Of a stretch of DNA of 64,000 nt, positions 39,973 through 49,098 are shown in pieces. Position numbers and translations under genes: made by a program. The stretch comes from Microcystis aeruginosa NIES-4325 (lineage in GTDB: Bacteria > Cyanobacteriota > Cyanobacteriia > Cyanobacteriales > Microcystaceae), in contig NZ_BJKP01000006.1 in assembly GCF_008974145.1 (NCBI RefSeq), positions 62,001 through 126,000 on the forward strand, read 5' to 3'. A model generated the notes under the pieces. The model was given only the letters and a program-made list of their open reading frames with translations, did not search any database and was not told the DNA's origin. Within the stretch, counting starts at the first letter, position 1; each line of letters begins with the position of its first letter.

Positions 39973-40294
39973 CGATGTTTCCTTGATTTTCTGGGGACTG
40001 AGGTTGATTCTCTTTATCTAATTGTAAAGGAACCGGTTCGGGGGGGATAATTTCTGGTAATAATTCTTCTGGTTTTTGACCATCTACCTCCACCACAATC
40101 ATTTCTGTGACGGGAAACCAAAGTATCCGGCCTTGATCATCACAAACCGTCAGCGATCGCAATTTATCTGGAGTCTCAGTTGCGAAGAAATCTCCTAACA
40201 TTTTGGTGGGCAAAATATTCTTACTTTCACCCCCAATAACTCCTAGGAATATATATTCGTTACCTGTGGTCAAATGTTGAACAATAATCGCCAT
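39941..40294 (-). CDS. Small protein of unknown function, coupled to the 39972 gene
   Basis: A 117-residue soluble protein: an N-terminal small beta domain (MAIIVQHLTTGNEYIFLGV) and an acidic Pro/Glu-rich tail (IIPPEPVPLQLDKENQ to the end). Not recognised. Its stop overlaps the start of the large anchored protein by 32 bp in another frame, indicating a two-gene unit. Confidence 0.65.
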   Translation of the reverse strand: MAIIVQHLTTGNEYIFLGVIGGESKNILPTKMLGDFFATETPDKLRSLTVCDDQGRILWFPVTEMIVVEVDGQKPEELLPEIIPPEPVPLQLDKENQPQSPENQGNIDEFAEDDDWI

Positions 40295-40383
40295 AGTTAA
40301 AATAATTCAGTCAATGAAATGTACTTAGTTGATGGCTGACTCTTGAATGATAGCTTTCAACCATAAGATTGCGACTGACAACT

Positions 40384-40411
40384 GATTACTGATTACTGAT
40401 TACTGATTACT
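40384..40411. repeat. Heptamer tandem repeat GATTACT, 4 copies
   Basis: Four perfect copies that overlap the stop codon of txlA (on the minus strand the array supplies the TAA). Confidence 0.85.
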
Positions 40412-40958
40412 GCTTAACTTGACTGCCGTGACTGCGGGGATCGGTTTGACTAGCACCCGCCAGGACATTAAAATCAGAATTCTGTCCCGTAGTGGTGGCA
40501 TAGGGTAGGGTAGAATTAGTTAAAAGTGCCTCTAAATTAGCAGTTAAAATTGATTTTGGTTGTTCTCCGATCGCTTGGGCCACCGGTTGTCCTTGGTTAT
40601 TTAAAAAGACAAAATGGGGAATACCATCCACACGATAACGGAGAATTTCTGGCAACCATTTATTATTATCAACGTTGAGCATGACAAAATTAATGGTATT
40701 ACCGTATTGTTTTTTAATTTCGGCAATTTCAGGGGCCATCGCCTGACAACTGGTACACCAATTAGCATAAAATTCTGTCAGGGTGGGTTTACCATTGCTG
40801 AGGGCAAGATCGAAAGGTGTCGCTTTTTCCGCTTGCGCTTCCAAAGATACGGAACTAGCGGTGGTTTGAAACCCCAAGAAAATCGCTACACTAAGGATAA
40901 CTGCCGTCACTGCCAGCAGCAGATTTCTGATTTTATTGGTGGGTGTGGTGGCTGTCAT
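40407..40958 (-). CDS. txlA: Thylakoid-type thioredoxin-like protein TxlA
   Basis: A 183-residue protein with an N-terminal membrane anchor (about 10-30) and a thioredoxin domain carrying WCTSC (redox Cys pair near residue 67-70) and the cis-Pro region DGIPHFVF. It resembles TxlA/HCF164, which passes reductant across the thylakoid membrane to help cytochrome assembly; ccsA is 5 kb away. The stop lies in a heptamer repeat. Divergent from the NIL-ferredoxin, 41 bp apart. Confidence 0.88.
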   Translation of the reverse strand: MTATTPTNKIRNLLLAVTAVILSVAIFLGFQTTASSVSLEAQAEKATPFDLALSNGKPTLTEFYANWCTSCQAMAPEIAEIKKQYGNTINFVMLNVDNNKWLPEILRYRVDGIPHFVFLNNQGQPVAQAIGEQPKSILTANLEALLTNSTLPYATTTGQNSDFNVLAGASQTDPRSHGSQVKQ

Positions 40959-40999
40959 GGATAGTCTCTCAAAAATTATTCCTATCCTATCCTATCCTC

Positions 41000-41404
41000 A
41001 TGAAAAAACGCGTTACTCTCACTTTTCCCAAAAAAACCGTCCATATGCCCGTTACCTATCGACTGGCGAAGGATTTTAACGTCGCCGCTAATATTATCCG
41101 CGCCCAAGTTGCCCCCAATCAAGTGGGAACATTAGTATTAGAATTATCGGGAGATATCGATGAGTTAGAAGCGGCGATCGAATGGTTACAATTACAAAAT
41201 ATTGGCGTTTCCCAAGTTAGTCGCGAAATCGTCATTGATGAAGAAAAATGCGTCGATTGCGGCTTATGTACGGGAGTTTGTCCCACGGAAGCTTTAACTC
41301 TTGATCCCGAAAGTTTTCGTCTTAAGTTTTTGCGTTCCCGTTGTGTGGTTTGTGAACAATGTATCCCCACTTGTCCCGTGGTGGCAATTTCCACAAACTT
41401 GTAA
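41000..41404 (+). CDS. NIL-domain 4Fe-4S ferredoxin
   Basis: A 134-residue protein with an N-terminal NIL domain (MKKRVTLTFPKKTVHMPVTY; about 1-70) and two 4Fe-4S clusters (CVDCGLCTGVCP and CVVCEQCIPTCP). Such proteins transfer electrons in an unknown pathway, often linked to sulfur or methionine metabolism. A frame open from 40943 would overlap txlA; the ATG at 41000 begins the domain. The spacer to txlA contains three CCTAT pentamers. Confidence 0.9.
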   Translation: MKKRVTLTFPKKTVHMPVTYRLAKDFNVAANIIRAQVAPNQVGTLVLELSGDIDELEAAIEWLQLQNIGVSQVSREIVIDEEKCVDCGLCTGVCPTEALTLDPESFRLKFLRSRCVVCEQCIPTCPVVAISTNL

Positions 41405-41639
41405 AGTAGCAGTTATTAAATTAATTTTTTTGCCCATTTAAATAATAGCCACCGCTAGAGATTTTAAGCCTTCATTTGTCTCCAACCCGGTTAATCGTCA
41501 CAAATATCTCCTTCCCTTTCTGCCTAAAGACCCTTTCTCCGATATCATAGTTAAAAAGAGATCCTTGACTCTGGCCACATCTGTGGGGATTACATACCAT
41601 TAATCATGGTTTTTTTGCAAAAAATACAAAAAACTTGAC

Positions 41640-43049
41640 ATGACTTCTGCCGTTCCTCGCCTTTCCTATCCTGATAGTCCGATTGCTGATCTTCGCGGCC
41701 TCTATAACTTTATCCTCAACCCGCAACTGTTAGCCGCAGAAAAGGGAAATCGGTCGATCATCAGTTTTTGTCAAAAAATTTCCCCCCTTGATCCCCTAGA
41801 AATTCTCTCTCGGATTGCTTCTAGCTATCCCACCCATTCTTATTGGGAAAATCCCGAACGAGAAACCGCTTTTCTCGGCTACGGCATCGCCTTTGCTGCC
41901 ACTTTCCACGGCAAACAACGTTTTTTAAAAGCTCAAAAATTTATTGAAAACTGTCAACAAAGAATTATTAAAATTGATAACTATAGCGAGATTACTTCCC
42001 GCATCTTTTGCAGTTTCACTTTTTTCAACTCGGGAACAGCTACCCCATTTCCGTCAGCTACCCTAACCCTGCCTAAGTTTCAAATCATCAAAAAGCAGTC
42101 GGAATATTTTTTCCTGACCAATCTCTTAATCACCAGCGAAAAAGAAATAGAAAACTCCCTCGAAGAAACTATTAATAATCTCAAAATCATCCAAAATAAC
42201 TCGAGCAATTACCGACAAAATCCCCGTCAGGATCCCTGTAGTTATTATATTCATCCTACCTATAATTTTCAAGCGGCTGTTGCCGATGCCCTCCAATCGA
42301 TCCATGCCCAAAAATTTAGCAAAATTGTCCTTGCTCACGCTCTTGACGTGATTTCTACCCGTCCTTTTCATCTGGTAAACTGTCTCGATAATTTGCGTCA
42401 GCGTCATCCCGATTGCTACACTTTTTCCCTCGGCAATGGACGAGGAGATCATTTTATCGGCGCTAGTCCCGAACGCTTGTTAACTGTCCATCAGGGACAA
42501 TTAATCACCGATGCTTTAGCGGGATCTGCCCCCCGGGGAGAAAATGCGATCGAAGATGCTCTTTTCGCCAATAAACTCCTCGCTAGTGAAAAAGAACAAC
42601 GGGAACATCGGGCTGTTAGTGACTTTATTAACCAAAAACTGCGACAAATTGGCTTAAATCCGCAAAATTCTCCCTCTAGATTGTTAAAACTATCCAATAT
42701 TCAACATCTCTGGACTCCTATTCATGCCAAACTCAAACCCTCCATCCATCCACTGGAAATTGTTGCCCAACTACACCCCACTCCTGCTGTTGCTGGGGTT
42801 CCCACCGAGATCGCTTTAGCACAAATTCGTCATTATGAAACCTTCGATCGCTCTCTTTATGCCGCTCCTTTGGGTTGGATTGATTGTCAAAATAATAGTG
42901 AGTTTATTGTGGGTATTCGTTCGGCATTAATTAAAGGCGATCGAGCGCGATTATACGCCGGTGCGGGTATTGTTGCCGGTTCCGATCCAGAAAAAGAACT
43001 AGCAGAAATTCAGCTTAAATTTCAAGCTCTCTTAAAAGCTTTAACTTAA
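41640..43049 (+). CDS. menF: Isochorismate synthase
   Basis: Chorismate-utilizing enzyme that opens the phylloquinone (menaquinone-type) pathway for the photosystem I quinone. The 469-residue product has the family's C-terminal core: HAQKFSKIVLAHALDV, GASPERLLTVHQGQLITDALAGS, HLWTPIHAKL, PTPAVAGVPTE and GWIDCQNNSEFIVGIRSALI. The stop is 11 bp from that of the convergent aldehyde dehydrogenase. Confidence 0.88.
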   Translation: MTSAVPRLSYPDSPIADLRGLYNFILNPQLLAAEKGNRSIISFCQKISPLDPLEILSRIASSYPTHSYWENPERETAFLGYGIAFAATFHGKQRFLKAQKFIENCQQRIIKIDNYSEITSRIFCSFTFFNSGTATPFPSATLTLPKFQIIKKQSEYFFLTNLLITSEKEIENSLEETINNLKIIQNNSSNYRQNPRQDPCSYYIHPTYNFQAAVADALQSIHAQKFSKIVLAHALDVISTRPFHLVNCLDNLRQRHPDCYTFSLGNGRGDHFIGASPERLLTVHQGQLITDALAGSAPRGENAIEDALFANKLLASEKEQREHRAVSDFINQKLRQIGLNPQNSPSRLLKLSNIQHLWTPIHAKLKPSIHPLEIVAQLHPTPAVAGVPTEIALAQIRHYETFDRSLYAAPLGWIDCQNNSEFIVGIRSALIKGDRARLYAGAGIVAGSDPEKELAEIQLKFQALLKALT

Positions 43050-43060
43050 ACTATAGCTTT

Positions 43061-44437
43061 TTAGCGAACCAATAACTTAAATAAGCCTAATTTACCCTTA
43101 AAAGGCGGATATTTTAAAGCAGGATTGAACCAAAGAGGTGTTTTCATAACCGCTTTTTGGTGACTAAAATTATCAAAGGAAAAACGACCATGGCAGCTAC
43201 CAATACCGCTATTTCCCCGGCCACCAAAGGGTAAACTAGGATTAGTAAAATGAAAACTATTGTTGTTAATACAACCTCCCCCAAACTGGACAGATTCTAA
43301 CCATTTTTTTTCGTTTTTTGCCTTGGTAGTAAACAGATAAAAAGCTAGAGGGTTAGGGTTTTTAGCAATAATTGCTAAAGCTTCCTCAAAAGTGCTAAAG
43401 GCAATGATCGGTAAAATTGGTCCGAATATTTCCCCTTGCATAATAGGAGCATCGAGGGAAATATTAGTTAATAAAGTTGGTTGAATATATAAATTTTCTC
43501 GATCGGTTTTGCCGCCAAAAACAATCTCACCATCTTTGAGAAATTCAATCAGGCGATCAAATTGTTTCTCATTAATTATCTTACCATAATCAGCACTTAA
43601 TCTGGCATCTTCACCGAAAAAATTAACAATAGTGTTTGCTAATTCTCTGATAAAATTCTCCTGCTGGGATTGATGTACTAAAACATAATCAGCAGCGATA
43701 CACATTTGACCAGAATTAGAGAATTTTGTCACGGCAATGCGACGGGTTGCTACGGAAATATTAGCATCAGCTTCGATAACACAGGGACTTTTTCCCCCTA
43801 ATTCTAGAGTAACAGGAATTAACTTTTCTGCCGCTAGTTGATAAATAATTTTTCCTACCCTGGTACTGCCGGTAAAAAATATATGATCAAAGGTGAACCT
43901 GTCTAACATATTCGGAATTACTTCCGCACCATCTCCAGGTACAATTAACACATATTCTTCAGGGAATATCTCTTCAATTATTTTAACTACTAATTTTTCC
44001 GTCGCTGAGGCAAATTCACTCGGTTTTAATACCGCACAGTTACCGGCAGCAATAGCACCAACTAAAGGCACTAATAACAATTGGAGGGGATAATTCCAAG
44101 CACCAATAATTAAAACCACTCCTAAAGGTTCCTGGATAATTTGACTGGAGGAGGGGAAATTTAAGAGATTAGTTTTAACAGGTTTGGGTTGCATCCATGA
44201 ACGCAAATTTTTTAAAGCGGTATTAATTTCCACCAAAAGGAAACCATTTTCAGTAATCCAACAATCTTCGGGACTTTTCTTTAAATCGCTATATAAAGCT
44301 TGATAGACCTCTGCTTCATATTTAATAATTGCCTGTTTTAACTTCTCTAACTGCTGACGACGGAATTGATAGGAACGAGTGGCACCACTAGCAAAATACT
44401 GACGCAATTTGGCTAATTTTTCTGAGTTTGACAGCAT
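43061..44437 (-). CDS. Aldehyde dehydrogenase family protein
   Basis: A 458-residue NAD(P)-dependent aldehyde dehydrogenase, class 3-like: GAWNYPLQL, FTGSTRVGK, ELGGKSPCVIE (catalytic Glu region) and NSGQMCIAADYVL with the catalytic Cys, then GPILPI. It carries the C-terminal segment (GKLGLFKLLVR) of the fatty-aldehyde/Slr0091-like enzymes. AGGA nine bases before the ATG at 44437 supports that start. It lies just below the 44468 gene on the same strand. Confidence 0.9.
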   Translation of the reverse strand: MLSNSEKLAKLRQYFASGATRSYQFRRQQLEKLKQAIIKYEAEVYQALYSDLKKSPEDCWITENGFLLVEINTALKNLRSWMQPKPVKTNLLNFPSSSQIIQEPLGVVLIIGAWNYPLQLLLVPLVGAIAAGNCAVLKPSEFASATEKLVVKIIEEIFPEEYVLIVPGDGAEVIPNMLDRFTFDHIFFTGSTRVGKIIYQLAAEKLIPVTLELGGKSPCVIEADANISVATRRIAVTKFSNSGQMCIAADYVLVHQSQQENFIRELANTIVNFFGEDARLSADYGKIINEKQFDRLIEFLKDGEIVFGGKTDRENLYIQPTLLTNISLDAPIMQGEIFGPILPIIAFSTFEEALAIIAKNPNPLAFYLFTTKAKNEKKWLESVQFGGGCINNNSFHFTNPSLPFGGRGNSGIGSCHGRFSFDNFSHQKAVMKTPLWFNPALKYPPFKGKLGLFKLLVR

Positions 44438-44467
44438 CGAAATAATTCCTAAGTTAATAATCAAATT

Positions 44468-45946
44468 CTACGGCATCCATTGGGGACGAATTCCCGCTAG
44501 AGGTAATTCAATTAAATCAGATTTACTTGCTTTTACTCCATCTTGTAGGGGAGGAATTAACATCCACAAACCTCCACCGATAATTGTTTCTCCGGAATCG
44601 GTAGTCAGAGGATTAGTCGGATTAGTATCATAACTGGTGCGAAGTTGATCAAAAATAATCGCTAAACTATCGGGAGATAAACTAATGTGAATATCACGAT
44701 AATCGGCTAATTCTAGTAGGGGAGTCACTTGACCGGTCTTCACATCTATTTTAGCAAAATAGGGTTTTTCTTTGTACTCTTGACTGTTAGTAACTAACTC
44801 GGTTAACAAACAATACAAGTCACTACCCGTGGAATTAAATTGACAATCTATAATCGAACCTTGTAGATTGAGTAAGCGTTTTTGTAATCCTTGATTATTG
44901 ACATAAAAAAGCGATCGAATATAACGCATTTTGGCATTATCAGTATTAAAATTCACCATTGCCGCAGCCGTACCATCAGCAGAAAAATTCAAAATTCGCC
45001 CAAATTTTGGTAAAAAATCTAGGGGTTTTGTTTCGGTTTTTAAAGGCAAAAGGGCGATTCCTTCCCCCTGGGTGACAGCTAAAGTTTTACTATCAGGTGC
45101 AATCAAAAATTCCCCACCTTGGATGTTTAATTGTTGGGGTTTTTCCCCCGATTTAACTGCCCATAAATCAAAGTTAATCGGATTGCGGCGCTCAATTCTC
45201 TGCACGACAATGGTTTTCCCATCTTTAGCTAAATCAAAATGATTATTTTGATAATCTTTATTGTCTAGCACTAACTCAATTTTTGCAGGGGATTGACTGC
45301 TATCAACTTGATAAAGCTGTAGTTCACGAATTCCCTGTATCCCCTGATTTTTCGCCACGGCCGAAAAGAGGAGTTTTTTACCATCAGGGTAAAATTCAAA
45401 AGCCATAACGGTCAAATTTGCGGGGGTTAAGAAGGTTTTCTTCTCCTCGGTCAAGTTATAAAAAATTAATCTTCCCTGTTCTTCCCCATTAGTGCCAATA
45501 TAAGCAAAAGCACGATCCCGACTTTTAAATTCTCTTTCAAAAATTGCCAGGGTTTGTCCTAATCGATTACCGCTGCGAAATTGTTCCCGCGCACCTTCAA
45601 TTTGCAGATGATATTTTTCTCCGTAGGGAATGGGAGAAGTGAGAGTATAAGCTAATCGTCTTCCGGCCCAACTAAACTTCCCCGGCAGCGGAGGATCGAT
45701 CACTAGATTTTTTTCTACACTAGCATGATCCATGGGGCGATCAAAAGTGATAATAAATGCTTGATCTTCCGCTCCAATTTCTCGATTTTCCCAGCTAAAT
45801 TCCTTGACCCTTGGACCAGTTTGTAAAAGACACTGATTACCACAGCTATTACCCAACCAAATTAAACCACCAATTACTAAGGTTAGCGATATAATTAATG
45901 TTATCGCTAATTTATCAATCGGTTGTAGTTGTAAGGTCTTGATCAT
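44468..45946 (-). CDS. Membrane-anchored Ig-like/beta-propeller protein
   Basis: A 492-residue protein with an N-terminal helix (about 13-33), an SbsA-type Ig-like region about 45-125 (ITFDRPMDHASVEKNLVIDPPLPG), and a series of WD40/TolB-like repeats (FYPDGKKLLFSA, SADGTAAAMVNF, SPDSLAIIFDQL). Probably an exported scaffold or sensor; no enzyme motif. Its gene is closely followed by the aldehyde dehydrogenase. Confidence 0.75.
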   Translation of the reverse strand: MIKTLQLQPIDKLAITLIISLTLVIGGLIWLGNSCGNQCLLQTGPRVKEFSWENREIGAEDQAFIITFDRPMDHASVEKNLVIDPPLPGKFSWAGRRLAYTLTSPIPYGEKYHLQIEGAREQFRSGNRLGQTLAIFEREFKSRDRAFAYIGTNGEEQGRLIFYNLTEEKKTFLTPANLTVMAFEFYPDGKKLLFSAVAKNQGIQGIRELQLYQVDSSQSPAKIELVLDNKDYQNNHFDLAKDGKTIVVQRIERRNPINFDLWAVKSGEKPQQLNIQGGEFLIAPDSKTLAVTQGEGIALLPLKTETKPLDFLPKFGRILNFSADGTAAAMVNFNTDNAKMRYIRSLFYVNNQGLQKRLLNLQGSIIDCQFNSTGSDLYCLLTELVTNSQEYKEKPYFAKIDVKTGQVTPLLELADYRDIHISLSPDSLAIIFDQLRTSYDTNPTNPLTTDSGETIIGGGLWMLIPPLQDGVKASKSDLIELPLAGIRPQWMP

Positions 45947-45992
45947 TATAGTAGATGGTTAGTAACAACTGATAACTGATAACTGCTCACTG

Positions 45993-46784
45993 TTAATATC
46001 CGTAGGGATCCGCAGGAGTGGGTATAGATTTCACCGATTTAGCCCTAATTACTAATTGTCTTCTGGTGGTTGATTTTCCCACCTCTACGGGTAAAGACTC
46101 CGTGGTCATTTCCCCAGTGATTTCTAACCAAGTATCATTGGGATATTGACCGCGAATTCCTGATAGTTTCACTGGCAAACCCACGGGATAAGCATCCACA
46201 GCACAACAGGTAAGAATAAAGCGACTAATTAATAAATAATTATCGGGTAATTGGGGCAATTGTACCACAAAACCTGTGACTTTTACCGGTTGTCCTGTGT
46301 AAGCATCAGGTTCGGGGTAAGCATTCAAAGTTCTTACCCATTCAATTAAACTTTTTTCCTCCGGTTTAACGGTAGTGCCAAAGGATTGAGTTTGCACGCG
46401 AGTTAGGGGTAAAGATTCACTAATTCCCCTCTGTAATGCGATTTGACTGCTGAGGGGCTGCGGGGCGATAAATAGGCCTAAAATGGCAGTTATTACTAAT
46501 AAACCTGAGCCAAAATGTTGGGGAAGAATGGTAATATGCGTTCGATTATCGTTACTATCTAAATTAATCTTTTTTTGCCACTGTTTTAATAATGTCCAAA
46601 GCTTGACTAATCCTAGAGCAAATAAAGCAATACTGGTGATGAGAACTAGGATAAAATAATTAGGATGGATCAGTAAATTTAATTGTCCAGTTATCCAGTA
46701 TTTAAATAGTAACGACCCCCAACCGATGAGGGCAATAATATCGATAAATTGGGGGGCGATTATTTTTAGACGTGATGAATTCAT
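45993..46784 (-). CDS. TIGR03943-family partner of a metal/organic permease
   Basis: A 263-residue protein with three N-terminal helices (about 12-100) and an exterior domain with a Cys pair (SRFILTCCAVDAYPVGLPV), typical of TIGR03943/YcgQ proteins encoded beside YraQ-type permeases. The ATG at 46784 is preferred to a TTG two codons earlier. It starts 25 bp after the permease stop. The stop is followed at once by CAGTGAGCAGTTATCAG repeat sequence. Confidence 0.88.
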   Translation of the reverse strand: MNSSRLKIIAPQFIDIIALIGWGSLLFKYWITGQLNLLIHPNYFILVLITSIALFALGLVKLWTLLKQWQKKINLDSNDNRTHITILPQHFGSGLLVITAILGLFIAPQPLSSQIALQRGISESLPLTRVQTQSFGTTVKPEEKSLIEWVRTLNAYPEPDAYTGQPVKVTGFVVQLPQLPDNYLLISRFILTCCAVDAYPVGLPVKLSGIRGQYPNDTWLEITGEMTTESLPVEVGKSTTRRQLVIRAKSVKSIPTPADPYGY

Positions 46785-46808
46785 GGGCAAAACTATCCGG
46801 GTACTGAC

Positions 46809-47819
46809 CTAAAATAAATAACTGTGAGCCAAGGTGAGTAAAAAAGTCATTTGCGCTGCTAAAGCAAAGAGATAAATTAACATTCTCGGTTTAAAAATAG
46901 ACAACATTAAACCAATCCCTTTCAGGTCAATCATTGGACCAAACACTAGAAAAGCCAGCAGGGAACTACTGGTAAAACTAGAGGCAAAGGAGAGAGCAAA
47001 AAAAGAATCAACCGTGGAACAAATCGAAACAATGACCGCTAACAGCATCATTGCCAAGATCGAAGTAATCGGATCCTGACCCAAATTAAGCACAAATTCC
47101 CGGGGAACAAACACCTGTAAACCAGCCGCTATAGCACTTCCTAAGATTAAAACTCCTCCTAATTCCCGTAATTCCATCACCACGTTTTCCAGAAAAGTTA
47201 ACCAGCGCCTTTTCATCGGAATAGCTTGCACTGCTGGGAGGACAGCAGTAGCGGCAAAACTTTCGTCTAAGCGCAAAGTTTGCCCAGAATTACCGATCAG
47301 AAAAGAACCGGATTGTAGTAGTAGTGGGATAGATTCTTTTTCCGGTGTTTGCGGTTGCCAATTGAGACTTTTTGCCAAAGAGGTTTGGAGGAGTGGTCGC
47401 GGATCTTTTTGGATACTAAAGATAATACCGATAACCGTAGCAATGAATAAAGAAAAGATAACTCGATAGAAAACAATTTCCGGTTGATCGCGAAAAGCTA
47501 CCCAAGTAGACCAGATAACAATCGGGTTAATTGTCGGCGCTGCTAACAGAAAACTAACCGCTACTGCATTCGGCATTCCTTGCACAAGTAAACGTCGCGC
47601 CACGGGTACATTGCCACACTCGCAGACGGGGAACAAAAACCCAATACATCCCCCCACAAATGCTCCTAAAACAGCATTGCGAGGCATCAAGGCAACTAGG
47701 CGACGTTCATCGACAAATATTAAAAGAATACTAGAGAGAATCACCCCTAGCAGCAAGAAAGGCATCGCTTCCACCAACAGGCTCAGGAATAGGGTAAAGG
47801 CATTTTGTAGTTGACTCAT
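46809..47819 (-). CDS. YraQ/DUF318-type permease
   Basis: A 336-residue polytopic protein with the family signature PVCECGNVPVARRLL near residue 65, and a second half repeating the topology (GLQVFVPREFVLNLG, STVDSFFALSF). These proteins are predicted permeases for an unknown, perhaps thiol-bound metal or metalloid, substrate. It is translated just before its TIGR03943 partner; the pair is a known conserved unit. Confidence 0.88.
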   Translation of the reverse strand: MSQLQNAFTLFLSLLVEAMPFLLLGVILSSILLIFVDERRLVALMPRNAVLGAFVGGCIGFLFPVCECGNVPVARRLLVQGMPNAVAVSFLLAAPTINPIVIWSTWVAFRDQPEIVFYRVIFSLFIATVIGIIFSIQKDPRPLLQTSLAKSLNWQPQTPEKESIPLLLQSGSFLIGNSGQTLRLDESFAATAVLPAVQAIPMKRRWLTFLENVVMELRELGGVLILGSAIAAGLQVFVPREFVLNLGQDPITSILAMMLLAVIVSICSTVDSFFALSFASSFTSSSLLAFLVFGPMIDLKGIGLMLSIFKPRMLIYLFALAAQMTFLLTLAHSYLF

Positions 47820-47886
47820 CTATCCTCGCCTTGGTAATTAGAGGTTTAGGGATAAAGACTTAGGAACCCTGGAAAAAGGTTCATCT

Positions 47887-47956
47887 ATCAGTTATCAGTT
47901 ATCAGTTACCAGTGACCAGTTATCAGTTACCGGTTATCAGTTATCCGTTATCCGTT
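47887..47956. repeat. Degenerate heptamer array RYCMGTT-type, 10 copies
   Basis: Ten consecutive 7-bp units, mostly ATCAGTT, with variants ACCAGTT, ACCAGTG, ACCGGTT and ATCCGTT. The strict 7-bp register despite substitutions shows that the period, not the exact unit, has been kept. Confidence 0.9.
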
Positions 47957-48067
47957 ACAGCCTTTCTCGTCAAGATGAAGTATAACCGAATTTGGTATTG
48001 ACGACCAACTCCCCAAAAGGAAAGCTTCGTACCTCACCATTAAGATAACTGTTAGAGCAGAACGTAG

Positions 48068-48092
48068 GTTGGGTTGAAGCATGAAACCCAAC
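48068..48092. repeat. Palindromic repeat GTTGGGTT...AACCCAAC
   Basis: An 8-bp perfect stem (48068-48075 and 48085-48092) with a 9-nt loop, bordered by the direct repeat CTGTTAGAGCAG on both sides. Palindromes of this sequence type are common in cyanobacterial intergenic DNA (recollection). Confidence 0.75.
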
Positions 48093-48156
48093 GCTGTTAG
48101 AGCAGATTTGAGTTTTCAGTCCACTGATTACTGTTTACTGATCACTGATCACTGAA

Positions 48157-48966
48157 CTAGAGGACTCGATTAAGCTTACCGCTTTGATAACCTTCTAGAT
48201 CGAGGGTGACATAGATAAAGCCTAATTTTTGCAGATCAGCGACCAATTCGCTTAAATTTGTCCGATTAATAAAGTCGGGAATTTCTGCTGCCGGCAATTC
48301 AATCCGTGCCGTATCGCCGCTCGATCGCACCCGTAATTGACGATAACCTAATTTTCGCAGATAAATCTCCGCCCGTCCGACTCTTTGCAATTTCTCCAGG
48401 CTAATTTCCTCCCCGTAGGGAAAACGGGAACTTAAACAGGGTTGCGCCGGTTTATCCCACCAAGGTAAATTTAAGTAACGAGATAGTTGACGAACTTCGC
48501 TTTTTGTGATAGCAATTTCGGCCAAAGGTGAACGAGCACCGCGCTCCCTAGCCGCTTGGATCCCGGGACGATAATCCCTTAAATCATCAGCATTAACGCC
48601 ATCGATGACGTAGGAATAACCACGAGCGAGAGCAAGAGGTTTAAGGGTGTCGTGTAGCTCACTTTTGCAGAAATAACAGCGATTAACGGGATTACTGGTG
48701 TAATTGGGGTTATTCATTTCCTCGGTTTCCACCAATTCGTGCCGAATACCGATATAATCGGCCTGAGCGATCGCTTCTTCCAATTCTTCCGGCAGTAGGG
48801 AAGGGGAAACCGCCGTAATTGCCAATGCTTGACTCCCTAGCAAATCATAGGCCACTTTGGCCACTAGGGTACTATCCACGCCCCCAGAATAGGCAATCAG
48901 AGCTTTTTCGCTGGTTTTTAAGAGGTTTTGTAATTGTCCGAGTTTATCGAGTAATTGACTGTCCAT
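48157..48966 (-). CDS. larE: ATP-dependent sacrificial sulfur transferase LarE
   Basis: LarE adenylates and sulfurates the nickel-pincer nucleotide precursor in lactate racemase cofactor synthesis. The 269-residue product has the PP-loop AYSGGVDSTLVA, the NRCYFCKSEL motif and the cysteine of QPCLSSRFPYGEEI that corresponds to the sacrificial Cys. larB and larC are not nearby, so the pathway may be scattered or the enzyme may serve another target. The stop lies at the edge of CAGTGATCAG repeats. Confidence 0.92.
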   Translation of the reverse strand: MDSQLLDKLGQLQNLLKTSEKALIAYSGGVDSTLVAKVAYDLLGSQALAITAVSPSLLPEELEEAIAQADYIGIRHELVETEEMNNPNYTSNPVNRCYFCKSELHDTLKPLALARGYSYVIDGVNADDLRDYRPGIQAARERGARSPLAEIAITKSEVRQLSRYLNLPWWDKPAQPCLSSRFPYGEEISLEKLQRVGRAEIYLRKLGYRQLRVRSSGDTARIELPAAEIPDFINRTNLSELVADLQKLGFIYVTLDLEGYQSGKLNRVL

Positions 48967-49035
48967 GGCGGCGATTTTGGCAACTGGTTTAGGGAGACCG
49001 TTTTTTATTATATGCCGTGCCGTAATTAATCAGGG

Positions 49036-49098
49036 CTACCCCTCGATTAATAGACTAACTAAGCGAGGTGATAAATTGTGATCAAAAAGTAATTTCAT
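49036..49098 (-). pseudogene. Truncated DUF5615 (PIN-like) toxin gene, 20 codons left
   Basis: Directly after the DUF433 stop, with the ATG overlapping the TAA by one base (TAATG), a frame reads MKLLFDHNLSPRLVSLLIEG then TAG at 49036-49038. The MKLLFDxNLSPRLV pattern is the typical start of DUF5615 PIN-like toxins, normally about 110 codons and paired with DUF433 antitoxins. Nothing further matching the family follows; the sequence passes into the larE upstream region. The toxin is therefore a deletion remnant. Confidence 0.75.

Larger units (their letters stand above)
47820..48156. other. Repeat-filled intergenic region
   Basis: About 340 bp with no gene recognised. It contains a ten-copy degenerate heptamer array (47887-47956), a small palindrome (48068-48092) bordered by a direct repeat CTGTTAGAGCAG (48049 and 48094), and CAGTGATCAG repeats that reach the larE stop. 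Confidence 0.75.

Noticed and set aside
47887-47956. Possible CRISPR array
   Set aside because: Unit length is 7 bp with no spacers; a tandem repeat, not a CRISPR.
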